A stretch of 64,000 nucleotides of DNA from Cupriavidus sp. EM10 (GTDB taxonomy: Bacteria > Pseudomonadota > Gammaproteobacteria > Burkholderiales > Burkholderiaceae): positions 1-64,000 of the forward strand of contig NZ_CP076063.1 of NCBI RefSeq assembly GCF_018729255.1, in the 5' to 3' direction. A model generated the notes under the pieces. The model was not told the origin of the DNA. It did no database searches and saw nothing but the letters and a program-made list of their open reading frames with translations. The position numbers and the translations under genes are program-made. Below are positions 56,857-64,000 of the stretch, in pieces (the stretch's first letter is position 1; each line of letters opens with the position of its first letter).

Positions 56857-57282
56857 GTGGCAGACGATCTTTATGTAGGCAAATACGCCAATAGCAAGGA
56901 AGACATTCACGAGCAATCGCTCAGGCTTCGCATGAAGCGTTTCGAGCTGTTGGCCGGCAACGTGGCGAACATGGATACGCCCAACTACAAGGCACGCGAT
57001 ATCGAGTTCGGTACCGAGCTGGAGCGCGCGATGGGTGTCTCGCATCAGTTCGGTGGAATGATCACCACGTCGGCGGGGCATATCGCCGCTTCGGCGCCGC
57101 CGCCCGAGGAAGACCTGATGTTCCGCGTGCCGCTGCAAACCAGCATGGACGGCAATACCGTGGAGATCGACACCGAGCGCGTGGCGATTGCCGAGAACAA
57201 TGTTCGTCTGCAGTTCTCCATGCAGGCCGCGGCAGGCAAGTACAAGGACATGCAGAAGATGTACCAGGACATGACGCCATGA
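56857..57282 (+). CDS. flgB: Isolated FlgB-like flagellar rod protein
   Basis: GTG at 56857 behind CCGGGGA gives 141 residues, normal for FlgB. QSLRLRMKRFELLAGNVANM then DTPNYKARDIEF is the N-terminal rod-protein signature. NNVRLQFSMQAAAGKYKDMQ fits the C-terminal FlgB helix. FlgB is the proximal rod subunit. No other flagellar gene lies nearby, so it is an orphan copy. Confidence 0.8.
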   Translation: MADDLYVGKYANSKEDIHEQSLRLRMKRFELLAGNVANMDTPNYKARDIEFGTELERAMGVSHQFGGMITTSAGHIAASAPPPEEDLMFRVPLQTSMDGNTVEIDTERVAIAENNVRLQFSMQAAAGKYKDMQKMYQDMTP

Positions 57283-57483
57283 CGCTGTAAGCGTCACCTC
57301 GAGCGCCGCAGCAGGTACCAGCGTTACGGCGCGCCTCTGATCCAGCCCTCGGGCTTTCCCTTCGATTTCGTTCCGGACAGCGCAGATGATTGCTGCGCTG
57401 GGGGCGCGCTCGTGCGTACGAATCGGAGACCTGTTTGTGACCATGCGCGGATGCAGGCGTCCCGCAATGATGGAAGGGTAGTC

Positions 57484-59106
57484 GTGAGACGACGTGCATA
57501 TCTGATGGCCGCGATGATGGCTGCCGTCCTGCTCTGGTTCGCCACTATATCGAACCGCCCGCTCTATGAGCCGGACGAGGGGCGCTACGCGCAGGTGCCG
57601 AAGGAGATGGTGGACTCGGGCGACTGGATCACGCCGCGCCTGAACGGTATCAAGTTCTTCGACAAACCTCCGCTGCAGTACTGGGCGACTGCCAGCGCCT
57701 ATACGGTGTTTGGTCCCAGCGAGTGGACCGCTCGTGCGTGGAGCGCAATGGTGGGGCTTTTCGGCGTCGGCATGGCCTGGTGGGCCGGCAAGGCGCTGTA
57801 CGGGCGGCGGGAGGGCATGGCCGCCGCATGGGTTCTGGGTGGCGCGCCGCTGTGGATCCTCGGTTCCAATCTCACCACCACGGACATTGGCGTCGCTTCG
57901 TTGCTGGGCAGTGCGGTACTGGTCTTTGCCGTGGCGCGTCAGACTGGGAACGCGCGGCTCTACCCGGGCATCTGGCTGCTGCTAGGACTCGCCTTTTTGG
58001 CGAAGGGGCTCATTGCCGTGGTGTTGCCGGCGGTGACGCTGCTGCTTTATGTGGTGACGACGCGGCAGTGGCGACTGCTCGCCGATTCACGTTTCTGGCG
58101 CTGGAGTCCGCTCGCCATGCTCGTTGCGCTGCCGTGGCTGATCGCGGTCTCGCAGCGCAATCCCGAGTTCCTGCACTACTTCTTCGTGCAGGAGCATTTC
58201 GCCCGCTTCTCGTCGACGGTTCACGCGCGCAACAAGCCATGGTGGTTCTTCATCGCGGTGGTGTCCGCAGGCATGATCCCGTGGCTCGGCGTGATGTGGC
58301 GCGCCGCGATATTCCGTCGGCAGATCGAGGTCGAGGGGCGATTCGATACGACTGTGTTCCTGTCCATCTGGGCGTTGGTCGTGCTTGCGTTTTTCTCGGT
58401 ATCCCATTCGAAGCTGCCGCTCTACATCCTGCCGATGCTGCCGCCGCTGGCTGTATTGCTGGGCGGGCGGGTACTGAATGCGAGCCGTCGCGTGCTGTGC
58501 GCAGGATTCGTCGCGATGGCGCTGCTCGGCGCAGGTATCGCGCTGTGTCTATGGCGTCCCGAGTGGTCGCAGTCGTTGTTGCGCAAGGAGGTGAGCGACC
58601 TGTCCGCGCTGCAAGCGTGGGGCTTCGTGTCTGCCTGTGCGCTGATGGCGGGTGGTGTCATGGCGTGCCGTGCGGTACTGGTCGGTCGCAAGTCGCTGGC
58701 GGTGGCGATCGCCGCCGTGGCAAGCCTCTCAGGCATCCAGGCGGGGTTGCTGGCGTCGCGCGCGTTCGAATCGCTGTCGGTCAAGGAAATCGGCCTGAAG
58801 GCCAGGACGCTGCGCACTGCCGATACCGAACTCTTCAATGTCGGCCAGATCGACCGGGGGTTGGCGTTCTACTCGACCATGCAGCCTATTGTCGTACAGG
58901 CGCGTGGAGAGCTCGATCTTGGCTTCACGGTGGAACCTGAACGATGGGTGGTCGATGACGCGGCGTTCCTGCGTCGGTGGGCAACGCCGGGTCACAAGCT
59001 CGCGGTCATGCGTTCGAGCACCTACGCAACGCTGAAGGCGGGAATGAGTCCCGGCACCGCAGAGGTATTTCGTCGCGGCGCGAACGTGCTGGTGGAGCGG
59101 CGATGA
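57484..59106 (+). CDS. ArnT-like glycosyltransferase (GT39/PMT family)
   Basis: GTG at 57484 behind GGAAGG gives 540 residues; starts at 57412 or 57451 are also open. The first loop has RPLYEPDEGRYAQVPKEMVD with the catalytic Asp-Glu, and FDKPPLQYWATASAYTVFGP is typical. About twelve membrane helices. The enzyme would move a sugar from undecaprenyl phosphate to an envelope target. It overlaps the GtrA-like gene, forming a gtrM-gtrA-gtrB type set. Confidence 0.85.
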   Translation: MRRRAYLMAAMMAAVLLWFATISNRPLYEPDEGRYAQVPKEMVDSGDWITPRLNGIKFFDKPPLQYWATASAYTVFGPSEWTARAWSAMVGLFGVGMAWWAGKALYGRREGMAAAWVLGGAPLWILGSNLTTTDIGVASLLGSAVLVFAVARQTGNARLYPGIWLLLGLAFLAKGLIAVVLPAVTLLLYVVTTRQWRLLADSRFWRWSPLAMLVALPWLIAVSQRNPEFLHYFFVQEHFARFSSTVHARNKPWWFFIAVVSAGMIPWLGVMWRAAIFRRQIEVEGRFDTTVFLSIWALVVLAFFSVSHSKLPLYILPMLPPLAVLLGGRVLNASRRVLCAGFVAMALLGAGIALCLWRPEWSQSLLRKEVSDLSALQAWGFVSACALMAGGVMACRAVLVGRKSLAVAIAAVASLSGIQAGLLASRAFESLSVKEIGLKARTLRTADTELFNVGQIDRGLAFYSTMQPIVVQARGELDLGFTVEPERWVVDDAAFLRRWATPGHKLAVMRSSTYATLKAGMSPGTAEVFRRGANVLVERR

Positions 59107-59486
59107 GAGGTGCACCGCGGTTTGCGCGCTATCTGGTAGTGGGTGCAACCGCCACGGCGGTCCACTACGTGACGCTGATTGTGCTGGTGCGGGAAAGTAC
59201 CCCGGTCGTCGGCGCCTCGGCTTTCGGTAGTGCCGCGGGGTTGTTGACGCACTATGCCCTGAGCAGTCGCTGGGTCTTTGTGCGAGGTGACGCGCGGCCG
59301 TCGTGCCTCAGTCGGTTCATGGTCGTGTCCGGCCTGACTTTGTTGCTCAACGCCGTCCTGATGGCATGTGCTCTGGCATTGGGCTTTCACTATTTGTTGG
59401 CGCAGGCGCTCAGCACTGCGGTGGTGACGCTGCTCAACTATGCGCTGCACGCCAACTGGACTTTCATGGCTGGAGAGGTGAGATGA
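59103..59486 (+). CDS. gtrA: GtrA-like flippase
   Basis: ATG at 59103 overlaps the previous stop (ATGA). 127 residues and four membrane helices (ARYLVVGATATAVHYVTLIV; LTLLLNAVLMACALALGF). GtrA proteins flip undecaprenyl-phosphate sugars across the inner membrane. Overlaps gtrB by 4 bp. Confidence 0.85.
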   Translation: MRGAPRFARYLVVGATATAVHYVTLIVLVRESTPVVGASAFGSAAGLLTHYALSSRWVFVRGDARPSCLSRFMVVSGLTLLLNAVLMACALALGFHYLLAQALSTAVVTLLNYALHANWTFMAGEVR

Positions 59487-60586
59487 ACAGCAACGCGATG
59501 AACATGCAACGGGACGCTGTGTCGCAGCTATCCGTGGTGGTGCCGATCTTCAACGAGTCATCGGTGCTGCATCGTTTCCACGCGAGACTGCTGCGCGTCA
59601 TGGAACGCGTGGGGATGCCGTGGGAGGTGATCTATATCGACGATGGCAGCCGGGATGACTCCCTCTCACTGCTTTACAACCTCCAGGCGAGCGACCCGAG
59701 GGTGGGAGTGGTCGAACTCAGCCGGAATTTCGGCAAGGAAGCCGCGCTGACTGCCGGACTCGACGTGGCCAGCGGCGATGCGGTGGTGATCATCGACGCC
59801 GATCTGCAGGATCCGCCCGAACTGATTCCACAACTGGTGCAGAAGTGGCAGGAGGGTTTCGACGTGGTCTATGCCACGCGGCTGTCGCGTGATGGGGAAA
59901 CCTTCCTCAAGAAGTTTTCCGCGCACTGCTTTTACCGCTTGATCGGGCGTCTCAGCGATATCGAGATCCCTGCCGATACCGGGGATTTCCGTCTGCTGAG
60001 CCGGCGGGCCGTTGTGGCGCTCGGCGGGTTGAGGGAGCAGCACCGATTCATGAAGGGGCTGTATTCGTGGATCGGATTCCGCCAGGTCTCCGTGCCATAC
60101 CGGCGCGACGCGCGCGCGAGCGGCACGACGAAGTTCAACTACCGCCGGCTGTTCCGCTTCGCGTTGGATGGCATCACCTCGTTCTCGGCGATTCCATTGA
60201 AGCTCGCTACATCGGTGGGACTGATCGTGGCGCTGCCCGCGTTCGCGATGGCGACGTTCATCATCGGCAAAACGCTTCTCTACGGCGAGCCGGTGCGGGG
60301 CTATCCGTCGATGATGACGATGATGCTGCTGCTGGGAGGCTTGCAACTGGTGTGCATCGGAGTGCTCGGCGAATACGTTGGCAGGTTGTTCAACGAGACC
60401 AAGCGGCGGCCTGTCTATCTGATAGCGAACTACGTGGAGCCGGGAGAAGGCGCATTGCTGCCCACACATTCGCCCGTGCTTACTGTCGAGCATCATGCGA
60501 AAACGCAGTACGGCGCCGCGCCTTGCTGCGTGCCACGCGCCGCAAAGTATCAGGATGGTTACGAAGCCGTCATCGCGCGGACATGA
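59483..60586 (+). CDS. gtrB: GtrB/ArnC-like undecaprenyl-phosphate glycosyltransferase
   Basis: 367 residues, GT2 family. LSVVVPIFNESSVLHRFHAR opens the GT-A fold. IYIDDGSRDDS and VVIIDADLQDPPELIPQLVQ carry the metal and donor sites, and two C-terminal membrane helices follow. It makes the lipid-linked sugar used by the preceding transferase. The last about 40 residues look unrelated to the family and may reflect a shifted or extended end. Confidence 0.88.
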   Translation: MNSNAMNMQRDAVSQLSVVVPIFNESSVLHRFHARLLRVMERVGMPWEVIYIDDGSRDDSLSLLYNLQASDPRVGVVELSRNFGKEAALTAGLDVASGDAVVIIDADLQDPPELIPQLVQKWQEGFDVVYATRLSRDGETFLKKFSAHCFYRLIGRLSDIEIPADTGDFRLLSRRAVVALGGLREQHRFMKGLYSWIGFRQVSVPYRRDARASGTTKFNYRRLFRFALDGITSFSAIPLKLATSVGLIVALPAFAMATFIIGKTLLYGEPVRGYPSMMTMMLLLGGLQLVCIGVLGEYVGRLFNETKRRPVYLIANYVEPGEGALLPTHSPVLTVEHHAKTQYGAAPCCVPRAAKYQDGYEAVIART

Positions 60587-60731
60587 TCGGTTTCGAAATA
60601 CGTGCTAGCAAGCGGGAAATGGCGGTGTTATCGCGACAATTGACGGCGTAAACGCGTTCTCATCCTGATTTGGCGCTAATCGGAAGTCCCTAATATCGGA
60701 CAGGTTCTTCTTCTCCTGAGTGTCATTTCCC

Positions 60732-61962
60732 ATGCTGCAATCCGCTCCTCAACATCTGCATGCGCCGCGCCGCCCGCTGATCAGTGTGCATGACGTGCTA
60801 TGTCGCGCGCTGGCCGACGAAGACCTTCGTCCTCTCGGGCAGGAACTGCTGAACAAGGTGCAGTCGGAACCGGAAGACGCGGAGTTGCTGATGGACCTGT
60901 CGCTGGTGCTGCAGATCATTGGCGATGCCGCGACGGCCCGGCAGTTGCAGTCCGAGGCGATGTCGCTGCAACGTTGCTATGCGGTGCTGCCCGCGTGGAC
61001 CGGTGATGGCGACGCACTGCGCGTGCTGGCAGTGATGATGCCGGGCGTCCTGATGGACAATACACCAATCGACTGCCTGCTCGCATACGCCAATGTGCAG
61101 CTCGATGTGCTCTACGTGAATGGCGATGGCGTGTTGCCTGACGAAGTGCCCGATCACGACGTCCTGTTCGTTGCGATTGGCGAATCGAGCCGCAGCCAAC
61201 CCCTGTTGCGGTGGTTCGCTCACTATGCCCAGGTCTGGCCCGGCCCGTGCTGAACCATCCCGAAGCCGTGCGACGTCTGTCGCGCGACATCGTGCCGAAT
61301 GTGGTCGCGGGAATTCCGGGACTCTTGATGCCGCCTACCGCGTGCGTCGATCGCCTGGCGCTGGAGGCGGTTGTCGCCGGTGAGCATCGCATCGACCAGC
61401 TTCTGCAAGGCGGAAGATTTCCGCTGATCGTGCGTCCTGTCGATTCGCACGCGGGTTACGGACTGGAGAAGATCGATGATTGCGCGGCGCTAGCCGTGTA
61501 TCTCCTGTGCATGCAGGGCGACGCATTCCATGTCTCGCTGTTCATCGACTACAGCAGCACCGACGGGCAGTTCCGCAAGTATCGGGTCGCGCTGGTCCAG
61601 GGCGTGCCTTACGTTTGCCATGTTGGCATCTCCAGCCACTGGATGGTCCATTACGCCAATGCGGGCATGGCCGATTCTGCGGTGAAGCGCGCTGAAGAAG
61701 CGCGTCTGATGGACGAGTTCGATCAGGGATTCGCACGCCGACACGCCTCGGCGCTGCAGGGTGCGTACATGGCGCTTGGTCTCGACTATGTGGGCCTCGA
61801 TTGCGCGGAGACCTCTGCCGGTGAACTACTGATCTTCGAGGCGGATAGCGCGATGGTGGTGCATGACGCGGACCCTGCGGACCTCTATCCCTACAAGAAA
61901 CCACAGATGAGGAAGTGTTCCGCGCTTTCGAGGCCATGCTCGGTGCTGCGGCATCGCGCTGA
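60732..61962 (+). CDS. TPR/ATP-grasp-like protein (copy 2, two frame breaks)
   Basis: ATG at 60732 (MLQSAPQHLHAPRRPLISVH); GTG 60720 is an alternative. Close paralogue of 38794-40038. Break 1: a C-run at 61239-61241 has one C too few; copy 1 reads VWPRPVLNQPENIRRLS and here the second frame gives RPVLNHPEAVRRLS. Break 2: near 61912, after which FRAFEAMLGAAASR matches copy 1 TFEAMLA and ends at 61962. The ATP-grasp motif FPLIVRPVDSHAGYGLEKID is kept. It lies upstream of tauA-like genes. Substrate unknown. Confidence 0.7.
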
Positions 61963-62003
61963 TAGACGAAACCGTGACTGACGAAACCGCGCGAGAAACA
62001 CCC

Positions 62004-63037
62004 ATGCAGCATTTCCTTTCTACACAGGGCCGGGGTTTCCTGGCCGTATTGCTCCTGACGATTGCCGCCACGATATGCGGTGTCGGCGGGAGGGCTTCCG
62101 CAGCAGCGCCCGTGGAAGTGACAATCGGCGTGCAGAGCATGTTTGCCCCGTGGCAGCGCGCTATCGCCGATGGCGAGTTCGAGAAGGCAACAGGCTGGAA
62201 GATTCATTGGCGCCAGTTCGATAGCGGCGGCGATGTCATGGCCGCGATGGCAGCGGGCGATGTGCAGATCGGCGTGGCCGGCAGCAGTCCCGTTGCGGCG
62301 GCCGTGAGCCGGGGCGTGAAGGTGGAAGTGTTCTGGATTCTGGACAGCATCGATGCTGCCGAAGCACTGGTGGTGCGCAACGGTTCCGGCATCGGAAAGC
62401 CGGAGGATCTGGCGGGCAAGACGCTCGCGGTGCCGTTCGCCTCGACGACGCACTACCACGCGTTGTTCGCGCTTGAGCAGTACGGCGTGACGGGCAAGGT
62501 CAAGATCATCAACCTGCAACCCTCCGAGATGCTCGCGGCATGGTCACGCGGCGATATCGATGCCGCATTCGTCTGGGCGCCCGCGTTGCACAAACTGCAA
62601 GCCAGCGGCAAGGTGATTCTCACATCGGGCGAGCTGGCGCGGCGCGGACGCCCTACCTTCGATACGCTCGTGGTAGCCAAGGCATTCTCTGCCAGTCATG
62701 CGCCGGCCTTGACCGCATTCACGAAGGTCATGGAGCAGGCGACTGAGGACTATGTGAAGGCGCCGCAGACATGGACTTCGACCTCGCCGCAGGTGACAAA
62801 GGTTGCGCGCCAGTCCGGGGCGACGCCCGCCGACGTATTGGCATCATGGCGCTGTATAGCTATCCGCTCGCCAGAGAACAGGCGGGCAGGAACTGGCTCG
62901 GCGGAGGCAAGGATGGCGCCGCCGCCCGTGCGCTGGCATCCACCGCACAGTTCCTGAAGGACCAGAAGAAGGTGCCTGTGGTGCTGCCCGACTACAGCGT
63001 GGCGATCAATCCTGCTTTCGTCGAAGCGCTGAGGTAG
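62004..63037 (+). CDS. tauA: TauA-like ABC substrate-binding protein (frame break)
   Basis: ATG at 62004 gives a signal peptide (LAVLLLTIAATICGVGGRAS, then AAAP). Two SBP lobes are seen (VTIGVQSMFAPWQRAIADGE; VMAAMAAGDVQIGVAGSSPV). One missing base near 62844 moves the frame to MALYSYPLAREQAGRNWLGG and on to VEALR at 63037. It resembles taurine/alkanesulfonate binding proteins. Ligand not proven. Confidence 0.78.
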
Positions 63038-63043
63038 ACAGGG

Positions 63044-63871
63044 ATGTCGCTGCAGATTCGTCTCCGGGATGTCTCGGTGAATTATGACAGCCCGCTCGGC
63101 GGGCCGGAGGTTGCTGCGCTGTCGCAGGTGAACCTGGACATTGCACCGGGAGAGTTCGTGGTTGCGCTGGGTGCATCGGGGTGCGGCAAGACCACGCTGC
63201 TCAACCTGATGGCCGGCTTCGTCGCACCCTCGCAAGGTATCGTGACCATGGCCGCGTCGCGCGCTGCGCAAACGCAGTTCGAGCCGATCACGGGGCCCGG
63301 CGTCGAGCGCGGGGTCGTGTTCCAGAGGCATGCGTTAATGCCGTGGCTCGATGTGATGGACAACGTGGCGCTCGGCCTGCGATTCAAGCGACTCACACGC
63401 GCGGCGCGCGTGCAGCGGGCGATGGACAGTCTGAGGCAAGTCGGCCTCGAAGGATTCGACAAGCATGCCGTCCATCAACTGTCAGGAGGCATGCAGCAGC
63501 GTGTGGGTATCGCGCGTGCGCTTGCCAACGATCCCGCGATGCTGTTGATGGACGAGCCGTTCGGTGCGCTGGATTTCCGCACGCGGCAAGCACTGCAGAC
63601 GCTGATCCTGAACATCTGGGAGGCTACCCGCAAGACCGTATTCTTCATCACCCACGATATCGACGAAGCGCTCCTGCTCGGCACGCGGCTGCTGATTCTT
63701 TCTCCTCGGCCGGGACGCGTCATACGCGATATCCCGCTCGATTTCGGGCGATGCAGCCTGCGGTCCGCCAATCCCCGCGAAGTTCGCGTGAGCGCATCGT
63801 TTCTCGCAATGCGTGAACAGGTGCTCGACTTGATCGAACGAGAGCACGAGGTCAGCCATGAAACTTGCTGA
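63044..63871 (+). CDS. tauB: TauB-like ABC ATPase
   Basis: 275 residues. Walker A GASGCGKTT, Q-loop VVFQRHALMPWLDVMDNVAL, signature LSGGMQQRVGIARAL, Walker B MLLMDEPFGALD, H-loop FFITHDIDEAL. Matches the nitrate/sulfonate/taurine ATPase group. Starts 7 bp after tauA and overlaps the next gene by 14 bp. Confidence 0.9.
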   Translation: MSLQIRLRDVSVNYDSPLGGPEVAALSQVNLDIAPGEFVVALGASGCGKTTLLNLMAGFVAPSQGIVTMAASRAAQTQFEPITGPGVERGVVFQRHALMPWLDVMDNVALGLRFKRLTRAARVQRAMDSLRQVGLEGFDKHAVHQLSGGMQQRVGIARALANDPAMLLMDEPFGALDFRTRQALQTLILNIWEATRKTVFFITHDIDEALLLGTRLLILSPRPGRVIRDIPLDFGRCSLRSANPREVRVSASFLAMREQVLDLIEREHEVSHETC

Positions 63872-64000
63872 TCCGCCATGGGAGGCCGCCACGCGTCCCG
63901 AACCCAGTGCGGCGCACTCTGCCGCGCGAACCCGGCGGCATTTCGCTGCGATGCGAGGGTGGCCACGTTGGCCGCTCGGTGTGGCCGTAGTCATGACCGC
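63858..64000 (+). CDS. tauC: TauC-like ABC permease, partial
   Basis: ATG at 63858 starts inside tauB. MKLADPPWEAATRPEPSAAH and a hydrophobic beginning (WPLGVAVVMT) are visible before the window ends. The order tauA-tauB-tauC suggests the permease; the defining domain is outside. Confidence 0.6.
   Translation, partial: MKLADPPWEAATRPEPSAAHSAARTRRHFAAMRGWPRWPLGVAVVMT

Noticed and set aside
1..64000. CRISPR arrays, tRNA or rRNA genes
   Set aside because: No regularly spaced repeats, no tRNA-like cloverleaf with TTCRA arm and no rRNA sequence were noticed; a dedicated search was not possible.

Overview
The window looks like a heavy-metal-resistance region of a Cupriavidus-type betaproteobacterium, most likely a megaplasmid or chromid (inference). 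The grounds are high GC, a complete cnrYXHCBAT cluster, an extended chromate cluster, and a second ncc-nre type nickel/cobalt cluster. These combinations are known from C. metallidurans CH34 (pMOL28) and Achromobacter xylosoxidans 31A. No tRNA, rRNA or CRISPR array was seen.

Layout. 1-6.5 kb: mobile-element or phage-like genes separated by strong terminators: an SbcC/Rad50-like ATPase, a DndC-like PP-loop/Fe-S protein, small membrane proteins and a DUF3304 protein. 6.6-9.5 kb: a Tn3-family transposase. 9.8-17.9 kb, minus strand: cnrYXHCBAT (ECF sigma factor CnrH with its membrane anti-sigma complex, a tripartite RND efflux pump, and the CnrT permease). 18.2-26.7 kb, plus strand: chromate cluster chrB-chrA-chrC(SOD)-chrE-chrF followed by secreted proteins, an MFS permease, an LppY/LpqO-like protein and a YncE-like beta-propeller. 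26.9-33.4 kb: a tyrosine recombinase, then a Tn3-type element with one recognisable 38-bp terminal repeat, a transposase, a recombination core site and a second tyrosine recombinase. 33.6-42 kb: a second beta-propeller gene behind a CnrH-type promoter, a transporter fragment, a CzcE-like protein, an atypical P1B ATPase, a PII-like protein, an ATP-grasp-like protein and an aldo/keto reductase. 42.3-43.6 kb: dmeRF. 43.9-56.5 kb, plus strand: nccYXHCBAN, an orphan response regulator, a histidine-rich membrane protein, a HupE-like protein, a membrane anchor protein and nreAB. 56.8-64 kb: an isolated flgB-like gene, a gtrM/gtrA/gtrB-type glycosyltransferase set, a second copy of the ATP-grasp-like gene, and tauABC-like ABC transporter genes running off the end.

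How it works together. The two cnr/ncc systems each sense periplasmic Ni/Co with CnrX/NccX and release a sigma factor for the efflux pump. A shared promoter pattern (GGGGA or GGGGC, 13-15 bp, CGTAT) lies before cnrY, cnrC, nccY and nccC, and also before the beta-propeller gene at 33906, tying that gene to the regulon. Cytoplasmic Ni/Co sensors DmeR and NreA have candidate C/G-tract operators before dmeRF and nreAB. A perfect 18-bp palindrome precedes chrB.

Sequence quality. About 17 genes-internal frame breaks are present. All but one read as a single missing base, often inside a homopolymer, and they hit otherwise well-conserved genes. Long-read assembly error is the simplest explanation, so these genes are annotated here as full-length CDS with the break noted.
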